DNA from: Novosphingobium sp.
Lineage (GTDB): Bacteria > Pseudomonadota > Alphaproteobacteria > Sphingomonadales > Sphingomonadaceae
Direction: 5' to 3'
Length of the DNA: 63,244 nucleotides
Assembly: GCA_020848655.1 (NCBI GenBank)
Contig: JADLHU010000102.1
Location: 1 to 63,244, forward strand
The notes under the pieces are model-generated. The model worked only from the letters and a program-made list of their open reading frames with translations, did not search any database and had not been told where the DNA came from. The translations under genes were made by a program, and so were the position numbers. Below are positions 47,254-57,894 of the stretch, in pieces (positions within the stretch are counted from its first letter, which is position 1; the number at the start of each line of letters is the position of its first letter).

Positions 47254-47964
47254 ATGCGCATGCGGGAACTTGAAGAGAAAACGGGCGTCGATCGCGAGGT
47301 GATCCGGATTCTCCTGCGCAAAGGCCTGCTGCCCGAACCGCAACGAACGTCGAGAAACCAGGCGGAATACGATGACACCCATGTCCGCGCCGTCCGGGTG
47401 GTTCGCGAGCTTCAGAAGGGCAGCCGGCTGACCCTCGATCAAATCAAGGAACTTCTCGACGGCAATCGCGTGGACGGCGGGGCGGGTGCGGTGACCTATC
47501 ACCATCTTGAGGAACTGCTCGCGATCCGCTTTGGCCTCGACAACACCCGCCTCGTTCCGCTCGCTGCCATTTCCGACCGGAACCCTTGCGCGGAACATGA
47601 CGCGAAAGCGTTTCAGGCGATGGGCATGGTCGATCTCGTAACGGAAGGCGACGAACCGCGGCTAAGCCTGACCGACGCGCGGCTGGTGGAGATTTGGGCT
47701 CAGATTCGCGAACTCGGCTTCGTCGAGGAAGCCGGGTTTCCGCCCGAGAACATCGCCTTCTACCGCAAAGCGGCGGAGGATGTCGCCGCGCGTGAGGCAG
47801 AGGTTTTCCTGCAAGGCAGCGCGGGCCGGATTTCCGAGGAAAAAGCGGCCGCCATGCTGCAGGGCGCGCTGCCGCTCATGCTCGATTTCTTTGGCCTGCT
47901 GCGATTGAAGGCGTTCATGCGCAACATCCATGAAGCCGTGGATCCGTCGGCCGAGGCACCGTGA
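47254..47964 (+). CDS. MerR-family regulator
   Basis: The product (about 236 residues) has a MerR winged helix at its start ([20 protein letters not shown], then [37 protein letters not shown]). A helical C-terminal effector domain of unknown ligand follows. The start at 47254 follows AAGGGG; ATG 47260 is possible. It diverges from the P450 gene and probably controls it through the two palindromes between them. Confidence 0.88.
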   Translation: MRMRELEEKTGVDREVIRILLRKGLLPEPQRTSRNQAEYDDTHVRAVRVVRELQKGSRLTLDQIKELLDGNRVDGGAGAVTYHHLEELLAIRFGLDNTRLVPLAAISDRNPCAEHDAKAFQAMGMVDLVTEGDEPRLSLTDARLVEIWAQIRELGFVEEAGFPPENIAFYRKAAEDVAAREAEVFLQGSAGRISEEKAAAMLQGALPLMLDFFGLLRLKAFMRNIHEAVDPSAEAP

Positions 47965-47981
47965 TCGATGGATGAAAGCCG

Positions 47982-49184
47982 TCAAGCGATGGCCCGACAC
48001 CGCGATGCTGCCCGGGTCGCATCCGGCAACTGATCGAGGCCATGCCGCAAGTCGGCGATCAGGTCGTCCACGCTCTCGAGGCCGATATGCAGGCGCAGCA
48101 GCGGGCCGGGGAACGCGCCACTGCAGGTCCGAGCGGAAAGCTGCGGATCGCACGGCAGGATCAGGCTTTCGAAGCCGCCCCATGAATAGCCCAACCCGAA
48201 CAGCGAAAGGCTTTCCACCATCCGTGCCACGTCCTGGTCCGACACCGGCTTGAGCACTGCGCCGATCAGTCCGCAATTGCCGGTGAAATCGCGCTTCCAG
48301 ATCGCGTGGCCGGGATCATCGGCCAGGGCGGGGCAGAGGACGGACTGGACCTCGGGTTGCTGCGACAGCCACTGCGCCACCCGCAACCCCGCCGCGCCGT
48401 GCTGGGCCAGGCGCGTGTGCAAGGTCCGCAGGCCGCGAAGCGCCATGTACGCATCGTCGGGGGAAACGGCCCAGCCGGTTTCATGGCTGGAAGTGGCCAG
48501 CCGCCCGACCGCTTCGCCCTTGGCGGCGGCCATCCCCATGAAAACGTCCGAGTGCCCGCAGACATATTTGGTGAGCGACTGGATGCTTACATCCACCCCG
48601 TGATCGAGCGGCTTGAACAGCACGCCGGCCGACCAGGTGTTGTCGATGACGGTCAGCACGCCGCGTTCGCGCGCCAGGCGGGCGATGGCGGGGATGTCCT
48701 GCATTTCGAACGTCAGCGATCCGGGTGATTCCAGGAATATGACGCGCGTGGCGGGCGTGATCATCTTGCCGATCGTTTCGGCTGTGGCGGCCGGTTCGAA
48801 ATATCGCGCCGTCACGCCAAATCGAGCGAGCGTTCCGGCAAGAAACCTGCGCGTCGGATTGTAGACGGAATCGCACGCGAGGACTTCATCGCCCGCCGAT
48901 AGCAGCGCCAGCAAGGTTCCCGTTATCGCCGACAGCCCGGACGGGTAGAGGAAAGCCTCGTCGGCATGTTCGAGCGTCATCAGCGCGTCGCGCAAGGTCC
49001 GCTGCGTCGCCATCCCGACACGGCCATAGGTGACCAGCGAGGAATCGTAGACTTGCGCGCAGGTCGACAACAGGATCGTCGAGCCGCGCTGGATCGGCGG
49101 GCCGGGCGTGCGCTGAAGCGAAGCGCAATCGCCTTCATCATGGATCAGCCGAGTGGATTCCTCGACGATTCTGCAAAGTGTCAT
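47982..49184 (-). CDS. metC: Cystathionine beta-lyase-type PLP enzyme
   Basis: The 400-residue protein is of the Cys/Met-metabolism PLP family: TYGRVGMATQRTLRDAL near residue 53, FLYPSGLSAITGTLLAL, VIDNTWSAG with the conserved Asp and SLTKYVCGHSDVFMG with the PLP lysine. YDSS/YGR and FLESPGS fit cystathionine beta-lyase better than the gamma-synthases. It probably makes homocysteine from cystathionine. Cys-rich additions are absent. Confidence 0.88.
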   Translation of the reverse strand: MTLCRIVEESTRLIHDEGDCASLQRTPGPPIQRGSTILLSTCAQVYDSSLVTYGRVGMATQRTLRDALMTLEHADEAFLYPSGLSAITGTLLALLSAGDEVLACDSVYNPTRRFLAGTLARFGVTARYFEPAATAETIGKMITPATRVIFLESPGSLTFEMQDIPAIARLARERGVLTVIDNTWSAGVLFKPLDHGVDVSIQSLTKYVCGHSDVFMGMAAAKGEAVGRLATSSHETGWAVSPDDAYMALRGLRTLHTRLAQHGAAGLRVAQWLSQQPEVQSVLCPALADDPGHAIWKRDFTGNCGLIGAVLKPVSDQDVARMVESLSLFGLGYSWGGFESLILPCDPQLSARTCSGAFPGPLLRLHIGLESVDDLIADLRHGLDQLPDATRAASRCRAIA

Positions 49185-49268
49185 TCAGGGTGTTCCATCT
49201 TCCGGGGGTGTTGCCGCGCGCCGGCGTGGCTTGGGGGCGGCGATCAGGTGGTGGCTATCGAGTGGCGG

Positions 49269-49925
49269 CTATGAAGTGGCGGCAGGGATTGCTGGCCTGC
49301 CCATGGCCTTGATCTGCGACAGGGCCTTGGCCGCACGCGTGACGTGCTTTTCGATCGCGCTCGTCGAAATATTGTACGTGTTGGCCAGGCTTTTCAGGCT
49401 TGCGCCTTCAATCCTGACCGCGATGATGATTTCGCGCGTGCGGTCGGGCAATTGCCGCAAGACGCGCTCGGCGGCGCGCATGTCGTCGCGGGCCAGCAGT
49501 ATCCGCAGAGGCGACAGGTCATCGATCGGATGCATCGCTTCCGACAATTCGCAGTGGCAAGCCGAACGCCTGGCGGTGCTGCGGCGGTGACGGTCCACCA
49601 GCGTGGCCCGCACGGCCTGGTACAAATACCGTTCCGGGTGCTCGACAACGGCCTCTCCGGCCCGCCGAAGGATGCGTAGCAGAACGTCCTGCAGCACATC
49701 GTCGAGTTCGCTGGAAGCGACACGCCGTCGCAAGTATCCGTGCAGCCCCGGCACATGTGGCCAGATCCTGTCGATCAGCCGGGTTCTGTCCGGTCGCGCC
49801 GGTTCCAGCGCCAGACGGAGGGTGGATGGGGCGGGGGCACGGGGCGAACATCCTTCCTGCCATGCGACGGCAGCGACTTCGCCCCTGCTTCGGCAATCCG
49901 CCGTATCGGCACTGAGTAAGGACAT
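49269..49925 (-). CDS. ECF-type RNA polymerase sigma factor
   Basis: The 218-residue product has sigma-70 region 2 (LHGYLRRRVASSELDDVLQDVLLRILRRA, core shown) and region 4 (LRQLPDRTREIIIAVRIEG, YNISTSAIEKHVTRAAKAL). This resembles FecI-like ECF factors, but no FecR anti-sigma or receptor is adjacent. The start at 49925 has AGGGGAA before it. Its target genes are unknown. Confidence 0.85.
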   Translation of the reverse strand: MSLLSADTADCRSRGEVAAVAWQEGCSPRAPAPSTLRLALEPARPDRTRLIDRIWPHVPGLHGYLRRRVASSELDDVLQDVLLRILRRAGEAVVEHPERYLYQAVRATLVDRHRRSTARRSACHCELSEAMHPIDDLSPLRILLARDDMRAAERVLRQLPDRTREIIIAVRIEGASLKSLANTYNISTSAIEKHVTRAAKALSQIKAMGRPAIPAATS

Positions 49926-50246
49926 TGCGCGTTCCCCTGCTTGAACAATTTTATGCCACGGCAGGGGCGATGCGTTCATCACCGATGTTTTGGATGAATG
50001 ACGAATTATCGTGATATATGTTCTGTGTTATCTCATTATATGGGATGATCATCACGGTATCCATGCCAAGGGTGGTATCGCTCGCTTCGCTCCTGGCCGC
50101 GATTCCGGTGCGGCCCGGCGGCGCAGTGCGACTGCGCCGAGCCGCAATTTTGATTGGGGCTTTGGCGTGATTGGGGTCTTTGGCTTCCGGCGCGTCTTGG
50201 TGTCATGAAGGCACTCGGCCGGTCGAAAGCAAAGGCGGATGACGAT

Positions 50247-51566
50247 ATGAATCGAACTTGGCTAATCCTGACTTCGCTGTTTTCAGGCCTGGTCGCCGGG
50301 ATAGTCAGTGGCCACATGGCGTGGGGTGGACTGGACCGGGCGCTGGCGCTGGCCGAAGGTGTGGGCGGGCTCTGGCTCGATGGGCTGCGCATGACCATCG
50401 TCCCGCTGGTCGTGTCGCTGCTGATCACCGGCATCGCCAAGACGATCGACAGCGCGCGCGGCGATCGCATCGCATTGCGCTCGGCCGTGACATTCGTTGC
50501 CTTGCTCTGGCTGTCCACGGCCATCGCCGCCGTGCTTGTGCCGATGCTTCTCGCAGCCTGGCCGATGCCTTCGGATGCCGCCGCGGCCCTGGCCGCCGGC
50601 TTGCGGTCCGGGCATCCTGCGATCGCTCCTCCTGCCGGTATTGCGGATTATCTGCGCTCGATCGTGCCGACCAATCCCATTGCGGCCGCGGCGAACGATG
50701 CCCTGCTGCCGCTGATCCTGTTCGCGGCAATTTTTGCCATGGCGCTGGCAAAACTGCCGTCCGTGCAGCGCGATCCGGTCGTCGCGTTCTTCGACGCGAT
50801 CGGCAATGCGATGCTGGTGATCGTCGACTGGGTCCTGCGGCTCGCCCCGGTCGGCGTCCTGGCGCTGGCCTTTTCCGTTGGTGTCCGTACCGGAGCTTCG
50901 GTGATCGGGGCGCTGGCGCACTATGTGGCCATCGTTTCGAGCGCGGGGCTGGTGCCCATGCTCTTGGCTTACCCGATTGCCGTGTTCGGCGGTCGTGTCG
51001 GGCTGGTCCGCTTCGTGCGCGCGATGGTGCCGGCACAGGCCGTTGCGCTCAGCACGCAGTCATCGCTCGCCGCGTTGCCGACCATGTTGGAGGCCAGCGA
51101 CGCCCTTGGGGTGCCGCAGGCAAATTCGCGCGTATCGCTTCCTATCGCGGTGGCCATCTTCCGCGTGACCAGTCCGGCGATGAACCTGGCCGTTGCGATC
51201 TACGTCGCGCATTGGCTGGGCATGGCCCTGACGCCATCGACGATTGCGGCCGGGGCCGCGGTCGCTGCTATCACCACGGTCGGCTCGGTCAGCCTGCCCG
51301 GCCAGGTCAGCTTCCTGACATCCATCGCCCCCATTTGCGTCGTGATGGGCATCCCGATCGAGCCGCTTGCCCTGCTCGTTGCGGTGGAGATGGTGCCCGA
51401 CCTCGTTCGGACCGTCGGCAACGTCACCATGGACGTTGCGGCAACCAGCGCCATCGCGCGGGCAAGGACTTCGCGCGCTGCCGCCGGATGGGAAGATCCC
51501 GCCATGGCCGCCCAACCCGCCGTTCTGAACCAGGGGAGCGTTCCCAATGCCTCAGGTCACGATTGA
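50247..51566 (+). CDS. Dicarboxylate/amino acid:cation symporter
   Basis: The 439-residue membrane protein is of the DctA/GltP family, with about eight or more hydrophobic segments. Family features include FVALLWLSTAIAAVLVPML, ALSTQSSLAALPTMLEAS with the serine-rich re-entrant loop, and ATTVGS-like AAITTVGSVSLPGQVSF. It imports acidic amino acids or C4 acids with Na+ or H+. The start at 50247 is chosen for its AGGCGGA spacing; ATG 50205 is possible. It overlaps the Lrp gene by 20 bases. Confidence 0.88.
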   Translation: MNRTWLILTSLFSGLVAGIVSGHMAWGGLDRALALAEGVGGLWLDGLRMTIVPLVVSLLITGIAKTIDSARGDRIALRSAVTFVALLWLSTAIAAVLVPMLLAAWPMPSDAAAALAAGLRSGHPAIAPPAGIADYLRSIVPTNPIAAAANDALLPLILFAAIFAMALAKLPSVQRDPVVAFFDAIGNAMLVIVDWVLRLAPVGVLALAFSVGVRTGASVIGALAHYVAIVSSAGLVPMLLAYPIAVFGGRVGLVRFVRAMVPAQAVALSTQSSLAALPTMLEASDALGVPQANSRVSLPIAVAIFRVTSPAMNLAVAIYVAHWLGMALTPSTIAAGAAVAAITTVGSVSLPGQVSFLTSIAPICVVMGIPIEPLALLVAVEMVPDLVRTVGNVTMDVAATSAIARARTSRAAAGWEDPAMAAQPAVLNQGSVPNASGHD

Positions 51567-52029
51567 CGACGCCGATATTCGAATCCTCGGGATCATGCAG
51601 GAAGACGCCACGTTGTCGATCGCCAATATCGCGGCAAAGGCGAACATGTCGAACAATACCTGCTGGCGGCGGATCAAGCGAATGGAAGAAGCCGGAGTCA
51701 TCTCCCGGCGCGTCACTTTGCTCGATGCAAGCAAACTTGGCCTGGACATGACGGTGTTCGTCAGCGTCCGCGCATCCGAACATTCCGAAGAATGGCTCCA
51801 GAAGCTGACCGATGTTGTGCGCGATATTCCGGAAGTGGTCGAATTCTATCGCATGTCCGGCGATGTCGATTACCTGCTCAAGCTGCGAGTCGAGAGCATC
51901 GGCGCCTATGACGCGGTATACCGCCGCCTCATTCGCTCCGTTCGCCTGACCGATGTCAGTTCGGCATTCTCGATGGAGGAAATCAAGTGCACCACGGCAC
52001 TGCCGCTCAAGCGCACGCCGCCAAAGTAG
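51547..52029 (+). CDS. Lrp/AsnC-family regulator
   Basis: The 160-residue product has an N-terminal helix-turn-helix (DIRILGIMQEDATLSIANIA, MSNNTCWRRIKRMEEAGVI) and a C-terminal amino-acid-binding RAM domain (FYRMSGDVDYLLKLRVESIG). It starts inside the end of the symporter gene and likely senses an amino acid and controls that gene. It is convergent with hutD. Confidence 0.9.
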   Translation: MPQVTIDDADIRILGIMQEDATLSIANIAAKANMSNNTCWRRIKRMEEAGVISRRVTLLDASKLGLDMTVFVSVRASEHSEEWLQKLTDVVRDIPEVVEFYRMSGDVDYLLKLRVESIGAYDAVYRRLIRSVRLTDVSSAFSMEEIKCTTALPLKRTPPK

Positions 52030-52042
52030 GTTCCGGTTCCCG

Positions 52043-52594
52043 CTAGGCCATCGTCAGATGCGTCAAAACCGCCCGCCCCGGCGCGATGAAGGGTTCGTCC
52101 ACGCAAAGCGTGTCCAGCTTCGCCAGCGACACCGCCTCGATCGCGACAGGGTGCAGCGCGGTCAGGAAGGTCGTGCCTTCGCGGGCGACGGCGCTGCCTG
52201 CCGCGACGAAGCGCATCCGGGCCGCGCACCTGCCGCGCCGCGCCATGACATTCACATCGATGGCCGGGCCGCCCAGCGGTTCCCCGAACATATCGCTGGC
52301 GCCGTCGAAGGCATAGGGCGCGCTCAGGCTTGTCATCACCCGTTCCTCGCCCAAGTCCGGGGCCAGGGCAGGGGTCAGGCGCAGCGTGCCGCGCACCACC
52401 GCCAGCACCCTGTCGATGCCGGGAAAGACCGAAAAGGGGCCGGCCTTGTCGACCTGCGCGATGCTGATCCGCCAGAGAAAATCGTCGATGCCCGCGCCGG
52501 GGGGAAAAACCGCGAGCTGCCGGGTCGTGCCGCCGCCGTTTTTCCAGGCGGTGGGCGGGCAATCGGCGGCGCGGATCACGCGCGGGCGGCTCAC
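52043..52594 (-). CDS. hutD: HutD family protein of histidine use
   Basis: The 183-residue cupin-like protein has the HutD signature [20 protein letters not shown] with [21 protein letters not shown]. HutD is a conserved member of hut operons thought to limit excess flux rather than catalyse a step. The start is a GTG at 52594 overlapping the hutU stop by four bases. Confidence 0.9.
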   Translation of the reverse strand: MSRPRVIRAADCPPTAWKNGGGTTRQLAVFPPGAGIDDFLWRISIAQVDKAGPFSVFPGIDRVLAVVRGTLRLTPALAPDLGEERVMTSLSAPYAFDGASDMFGEPLGGPAIDVNVMARRGRCAARMRFVAAGSAVAREGTTFLTALHPVAIEAVSLAKLDTLCVDEPFIAPGRAVLTHLTMA

Positions 52595-54258
52595 CCCGTT
52601 ATGCCCGGCAGATCCAGGCCCTGGTCCCGCGCGCAGTCCAGCGCGATCGGATAGCCGGCATCGGCGTGGCGCATCACGCCGGTGGCGGGATCGTTCCACA
52701 ACACGCGCTCCAGCCGCCGGGCGGCCTCGGGCGTGCCGTCGGCCACGATCACCATGCCGCTGTGCTGGGAATAGCCCATGCCGACCCCGCCGCCGTGATG
52801 CAGCGACACCCAGGTCGCGCCCGAGGCGGTGTTGAGCAGCGCGTTCAGCAAGGGCCAGTCGCTGACCGCGTCCGACCCGTCGCGCATCGCTTCGGTTTCG
52901 CGGTTGGGCGAGGCGACGGAGCCGGAATCGAGATGGTCGCGGCCGATGACCACGGGCGCTTTCAGTTCGCCCTTCGCCACCATTTCGTTGAAGGCCAAGC
53001 CAAGCCGATGGCGATCGCCAAGCCCCACCCAGCAGATGCGCGCGGGCAGGCCCTGGAACTGGATCTTCTCGCGCGCCATGTCGAGCCAGTGGTGGAGGTG
53101 CGCGTCATCGGGCAGCAGTTCCTTCACCTTCCGGTCGGTCCGGTAGATGTCCTCCGGGTCGCCCGACAGCGCCACCCATCGGAACGGACCGATGCCCCGG
53201 CAGAACAGCGGGCGGATATAGGCGGGGACGAAGCCGGGAAAGGCGAAGGCGTTCTCCACGCCTTCGTCCAGCGCGACCTGGCGGATGTTGTTGCCATAGT
53301 CGGTGGTCGGCACGCCGGCGGCCTGGAAATCCAGCATCGCGCGGACATGGGTGGCCATGCTGGCCCTGGCGGCCTTCGCCACCGATTGCGGATCGCGCTC
53401 GCGCTGCTGGACCCATTGGGCGACCGTCCAGCCGGCGGGCAGGTAGCCGTTGACGGGATCGTGCGCGCTGGTCTGGTCGGTCAGCAGATCGGGGCGGATG
53501 CCGCGGCGGAACAGCTCGGGCAGGATCTCTGCCGCATTGCCGACCAGACCGACCGAGAGCGGTGTCTTTTGCGCGCAGCTTTTCTCGATGATCGCCATCG
53601 CTTCCTCGATCGTGCGGGCGGCTACATCGAGATAGCCGGTGCGCAGCCGCATATCGATGCGGCTTTGCTGGCATTCGATGGCCAGGCACGATGCCCCCGC
53701 CATGACCGCCGCCAGCGGCTGCGCCCCGCCCATGCCGCCCAGGCCCGCCGTCAGCAGCCATCGGCCCGCCAGGTCGCCGCGATAATGCTGGCGGCCCATT
53801 TCGGCGAAGGTTTCATACGTGCCCTGCACGATGCCCTGCGTGCCGATATAGATCCACGATCCGGCGGTCATCTGGCCGTACATCGCCAACCCGCGCCGAT
53901 CGAGTTCGTTGAAATGCTCCCAGGTTGCCCAGTGCGGCACGAGATTGGAATTGGCGATCAGCACGCGCGGCGCATCGGCATGGGTGCGGAACACGCCGAC
54001 GGGCTTGCCCGACTGGACTAGCAGCGTCTGGTCGTCTTCCAGGCGGCGCAGCGTGGCGACGATCGTGTCGTAGCTTTCCCAGTCGCGCGCGGCACGGCCG
54101 ATGCCGCCATAGACCACCAGTTCCTCGGGCCGCTCGGCCACATCGGGGTGCAGGTTGTTCATCAGCATGCGCAAGGCGGCTTCGGTCAGCCAGCTTTTCG
54201 CGGTGCGTTCGGTGCCGGTCGCGGCGCGGATGTCGCGGCTGTTGTCGAGACGGGTCAT
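52591..54258 (-). CDS. hutU: Urocanate hydratase
   Basis: HutU converts urocanate to imidazolone propionate with a tightly bound NAD. The 555-residue protein has [17 protein letters not shown] and the segment [16 protein letters not shown], and the conserved active-site Cys in [19 protein letters not shown] with the [16 protein letters not shown] stretch. Length matches the family. It lies between hutG and hutD with four-base overlaps on both sides. Confidence 0.97.
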   Translation of the reverse strand: MTRLDNSRDIRAATGTERTAKSWLTEAALRMLMNNLHPDVAERPEELVVYGGIGRAARDWESYDTIVATLRRLEDDQTLLVQSGKPVGVFRTHADAPRVLIANSNLVPHWATWEHFNELDRRGLAMYGQMTAGSWIYIGTQGIVQGTYETFAEMGRQHYRGDLAGRWLLTAGLGGMGGAQPLAAVMAGASCLAIECQQSRIDMRLRTGYLDVAARTIEEAMAIIEKSCAQKTPLSVGLVGNAAEILPELFRRGIRPDLLTDQTSAHDPVNGYLPAGWTVAQWVQQRERDPQSVAKAARASMATHVRAMLDFQAAGVPTTDYGNNIRQVALDEGVENAFAFPGFVPAYIRPLFCRGIGPFRWVALSGDPEDIYRTDRKVKELLPDDAHLHHWLDMAREKIQFQGLPARICWVGLGDRHRLGLAFNEMVAKGELKAPVVIGRDHLDSGSVASPNRETEAMRDGSDAVSDWPLLNALLNTASGATWVSLHHGGGVGMGYSQHSGMVIVADGTPEAARRLERVLWNDPATGVMRHADAGYPIALDCARDQGLDLPGITG

Positions 54259-55085
54259 GACGATCCTCTTGAAGTTCGGGACGGTGCGAAGGCGACGCAG
54301 GCCTTCAGGATGGCGAAAAGCGTGGTGCCAAGGCGCGCGGCGCGCGGCGGGTCGAACGGCGATGGCCAGTTGCCTTCGTCGGGGCGGCCTGGCTCGTCCA
54401 GGTAGCCGCGCATCGCCAGTTCCATCTGGACGGCATGGACACCCCGGTCCGGCCGGCCATGGTGGCGTATCGTCCAGCCGCCCCGGAACCGGCCGTCGAG
54501 CACATGGCTGTCGCCGCTGGCGGCGCAGCGCTCGGCGATCGCGCCGGCCAGGGCCGGGGCGCAGGCCGCCCCGCCATTGGTGCCGATGTTGAACTGCGGC
54601 AGTTCTCCGGCGAACAATCGGGGCACGTGGCTGCGGATCGAATGGGCATCATAGACGACGACATGGCCGTGCAGCGCGCGCAGCCGCGCGATTTCGCCGG
54701 CCAGCGCCGCGTGATAGGGATCGAACCACCGCGCGCGGCGGCGGGCGATCTCGGCGTCGTCCGGGCCGCCGCCGCCGCGATAAAGGGCTTCGCCGTCGAA
54801 AGTCGTCGTCGGGCACAGTTCGGTCGTTGCCATGCCGGGATAGAGCGATACGCCCAACGGATCGCGATTGACGTCGATCACGCTGCGCGAAATCCTCGTG
54901 CGCACCGTCGTTGCCCCCAGGTCGCGCGCGAAGGCATAAAGGCGGTGGACCCACCAGTCGGTGTCCTTGCGCGCCAGCCAGGGCGAGACGAAGCTGTCAC
55001 CGACATCGGCCAGCGCGGTGCCGCTATGCGGAATGGCGACGATCAGCGGGGCCGCGCCGCAATCGATCCGCAGCCAGTCGGTCAT
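54255..55085 (-). CDS. hutG: N-formylglutamate deformylase
   Basis: HutG splits N-formylglutamate to glutamate and formate. The 276-residue product has the FGase motifs [38 protein letters not shown] and [16 protein letters not shown]. It is the last step of the route started by HutF at 57895, consistent with the five-step pathway. Confidence 0.93.
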   Translation of the reverse strand: MTDWLRIDCGAAPLIVAIPHSGTALADVGDSFVSPWLARKDTDWWVHRLYAFARDLGATTVRTRISRSVIDVNRDPLGVSLYPGMATTELCPTTTFDGEALYRGGGGPDDAEIARRRARWFDPYHAALAGEIARLRALHGHVVVYDAHSIRSHVPRLFAGELPQFNIGTNGGAACAPALAGAIAERCAASGDSHVLDGRFRGGWTIRHHGRPDRGVHAVQMELAMRGYLDEPGRPDEGNWPSPFDPPRAARLGTTLFAILKACVAFAPSRTSRGSS

Positions 55086-56611
55086 GCGACACCGGGCACC
55101 ACGCCGGCGACGATCGCGGCCAGCGCGCCTGAGCGGACAAGCCGGTTGGCCACGTTCATGTCGGGATGGAAATGCCGGTCATCGGACAAGTGCGAAACTT
55201 CGCGGCGCAGCAGGCCCTGTGCCGCGCGCAGGATGGCGCTGGTCGCAAGCGGCGCATGGAAATCGATGCCCTGCGCTGAAGCCAGGTATTCGATGCCGAT
55301 CACGGCGGTCGCGTTTTCGGCCATGGCGAGCAGGCGGCGCGCGCCATGCGCGGCCATCGAGACATGATCCTCCTGGTTCGCCGATGTCGGGATCGAATCG
55401 ACGCTGGCGGGATAGGCGCGCTGCTTGTTTTCCGACACCAGCGCCGCCGCCGTGACTTGCGGGATCATGAAGCCCGAATTGAGGCCGGGACGCGGGGTCA
55501 GGAAGGCGGGAAGCCCGGACAGGGCGGGATCGACCAGCATGGCGATCCGCCGCTCGGCGATCGAACCGATCTCGCAGATGGCCAGCGCAATCATGTCGGC
55601 GGCGAAGGCTACCGGCTCGGCGTGGAAGTTGCCGCCCGAAAGCGCCTCGTCGGTATCGGGGAAGATCAGCGGGTTGTCGGAAACGCCGTTCGCCTCGATT
55701 TCCAGCGTGGTCGCTGCCTGCCGCAGGATGTCGAGCGCGGCGCCCATGACTTGCGGCTGGCAGCGCAGGCAATAAGGGTCCTGCACGCGGACATCGTTTT
55801 CCAGGTGGCTGGCGCGGATCGCGGACCCGGCCATCAGCGTGCGCAGCGCGGCGGCGGTCTCGATCTGCCCGGCGTGCCGGCGCAGGGCGTGAATGCGGGG
55901 ATCGAACGGCGTGTCCGAGCCTTTGGCCGCCTCGGTCGACAATGCCCCGGTGACGAGCGCGGACTGGAACAGCAATTCGGCCTCGAACAGTCCGGCCAGC
56001 GCGTTGGCGGTGGAAAACTGCGTGCCGTTGAGCAGCGCCAGGCCTTCCTTCGGTCCCAGTTCCACCGGCGCCAGTCCCGCCCGCGCCAGCGCGTCCCCGG
56101 CGGGCAGCCGCTCTTCGCCGATGAAGATTTCGCCCACCCCGATCATCGCGGCGGCCATGTGCGACAGCGGCGCAAGATCGCCGCTGGCCCCCACCGATCC
56201 CTGGCACGGCACCACCGGGGTCAGACCTTGCGCCAGCATCGCTTCTAGCAGGGCGGCGGTTTCGGGCCGCACGCCCGATGCGCCCTGACCCAGATTGGCC
56301 AGCTTGAGCGCCATCATCAGCCGGATCACCGGCACCGGCGAAGGTTCGCCCGTGCCCGCCGCGTGGCTGAGCACGATATTGCGCTGCAAGGTGGCCAGAT
56401 CGGCATCGCCGATGCGGACGCTGGCCAGTTTTCCAAAGCCTGTGTTGATGCCATAGACCGGCGCGCCTTTGGCCAGGATGCGGGCCACGGCGGCGGCACC
56501 TTGCGCGATGCGCGGGGCATGGGCGGGGTCAAGCCGCACGCGGGCGCCGCGATAAAGCGCGCGCCATTGGGCCAGCGTGACTGCGCCGGGGGTAAGGACG
56601 ATGTCGTTCAT
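55082..56611 (-). CDS. hutH: Histidine ammonia-lyase
   Basis: HutH removes ammonia from histidine to make urocanate. The 509-residue protein has the ASG triad that forms the MIO cofactor ([14 protein letters not shown]), [16 protein letters not shown] and [14 protein letters not shown]. The start at 56611 overlaps the hutI stop by four bases; the frame is open far upstream but inside hutI. Confidence 0.97.
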   Translation of the reverse strand: MNDIVLTPGAVTLAQWRALYRGARVRLDPAHAPRIAQGAAAVARILAKGAPVYGINTGFGKLASVRIGDADLATLQRNIVLSHAAGTGEPSPVPVIRLMMALKLANLGQGASGVRPETAALLEAMLAQGLTPVVPCQGSVGASGDLAPLSHMAAAMIGVGEIFIGEERLPAGDALARAGLAPVELGPKEGLALLNGTQFSTANALAGLFEAELLFQSALVTGALSTEAAKGSDTPFDPRIHALRRHAGQIETAAALRTLMAGSAIRASHLENDVRVQDPYCLRCQPQVMGAALDILRQAATTLEIEANGVSDNPLIFPDTDEALSGGNFHAEPVAFAADMIALAICEIGSIAERRIAMLVDPALSGLPAFLTPRPGLNSGFMIPQVTAAALVSENKQRAYPASVDSIPTSANQEDHVSMAAHGARRLLAMAENATAVIGIEYLASAQGIDFHAPLATSAILRAAQGLLRREVSHLSDDRHFHPDMNVANRLVRSGALAAIVAGVVPGVA

Positions 56612-57807
56612 TGACCACTCCAGATGCGGGCGTGGAGCGGATTGTACCCCATGCGATAAACCAGTTCGGCGGGCCGCTCGATGTCCCAGATCGCCAGGTC
56701 GCAGCGCTTGCCGGCTTCCAGCGTGCCGATGCGATGTCCCAGGCCCAGCGCGCGCGCGGCGTTGCGGGTCACGCCCGCCAGGCATTCCTCTACGGTCAGG
56801 TGGAACAGCGTCGCGCCCCTGTTCATGACAAGCAGGATCGAGGTCAGCGGCGAGGTGCCCGGATTGCAGTCGGTCGCCAGCGCGATCGGCACCTGCCGGT
56901 CGCGCAGCGCGTCGATCGGGGGCCGCCGCGTCTCGTTCATGAAATAGAACGCCCCCGGCAGCACCGTGGCGACCGTGCCCGATCTGGCCAGGGCGGCGAT
57001 GCCGTCCTCGTCCAGATATTCCAGATGATCGGCCGACAGCGCGCGATGATCGGCGGCCAGACGCGCGCCGTGCGAATTGGAAAGCTGTTCGGCATGCAGC
57101 TTGACGGGCAGCTTGTGCGATGCGGCCGCCGCGAACAGGCGCCCGATCTGCGCGGGGGTGAACCCGATGCCCTCGCAGAAGCCGTCCACCGCGTCGGCCA
57201 GGCCCAGCGCGACGATGCGGGGCACCAGCACATCGCACAGCATTGCGATATAGCCATCGGCATCATCGGCATATTCGGGCGGCAGCGCATGCGCGCCCAG
57301 GAACGTCGTGGCGATCCGCACGGCGCGCGCTTCGCCAAGCTGCCGGGCCGCCCGCAGCATGCGCAGTTCGGTTTCGATGTCGAGGCCATAGCCCGATTTC
57401 ACCTCGACCGTGGTCACGCCTTCGGCCAGAAGCGCGTCCAGGCGCGGCAGCGCGCTTGCCACCAGGCCGTCCTGCGTCGCGGCGCGGGTGGCGTGCATCG
57501 TCGATACGATGCCGCCGCCGGCGCGGGCGATCTGTTCATAGGATGCGCCGGCCAGCCGCAGTTCGAACTCGTGCGCGCGGTTGCCGGCGTGGATCAGGTG
57601 GGTGTGGCAGTCGATCAGGCCGGGGGTGATCCAGCGGCCATCGCAGCCAATGCTGTGCCGGGCATCAAGCATGGGCGCATCGGCGGCGGGGCCGGCATAG
57701 ATGATGTCGCCATCCTTCGCGGCGACGATGCCGTGGTCCACGATGCCCGGATCGCCCGCTATCAGCGTGGCCAGCCGGGCATCTTTCCAAACCGTGTCAC
57801 ATCGCAT
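56608..57807 (-). CDS. hutI: Imidazolonepropionase
   Basis: HutI opens the imidazolone ring to give N-formimidoylglutamate. The 399-residue metal-dependent hydrolase has [16 protein letters not shown] with the metal histidines, [29 protein letters not shown] and [12 protein letters not shown]. It is the first gene of the leftward hut operon. Confidence 0.96.
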   Translation of the reverse strand: MRCDTVWKDARLATLIAGDPGIVDHGIVAAKDGDIIYAGPAADAPMLDARHSIGCDGRWITPGLIDCHTHLIHAGNRAHEFELRLAGASYEQIARAGGGIVSTMHATRAATQDGLVASALPRLDALLAEGVTTVEVKSGYGLDIETELRMLRAARQLGEARAVRIATTFLGAHALPPEYADDADGYIAMLCDVLVPRIVALGLADAVDGFCEGIGFTPAQIGRLFAAAASHKLPVKLHAEQLSNSHGARLAADHRALSADHLEYLDEDGIAALARSGTVATVLPGAFYFMNETRRPPIDALRDRQVPIALATDCNPGTSPLTSILLVMNRGATLFHLTVEECLAGVTRNAARALGLGHRIGTLEAGKRCDLAIWDIERPAELVYRMGYNPLHARIWSGQ

Positions 57808-57860
57808 GTTCGGACCATCCGTTGCTGTGTCACGGCAATGATTGCACCATTGGCAAATAA

Positions 57861-57870
57861 TGTATAGACA
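57861..57870. promoter_or_regulatory. Candidate HutC operator
   Basis: TGTATAGACA is a near-palindrome of the type bound by HutC, located in the 87-base gap between the divergent hutI and hutF starts, so one site could control both units. Confidence 0.6.
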
Positions 57871-57894
57871 AATATTCGATCAAGGAGATGATTC

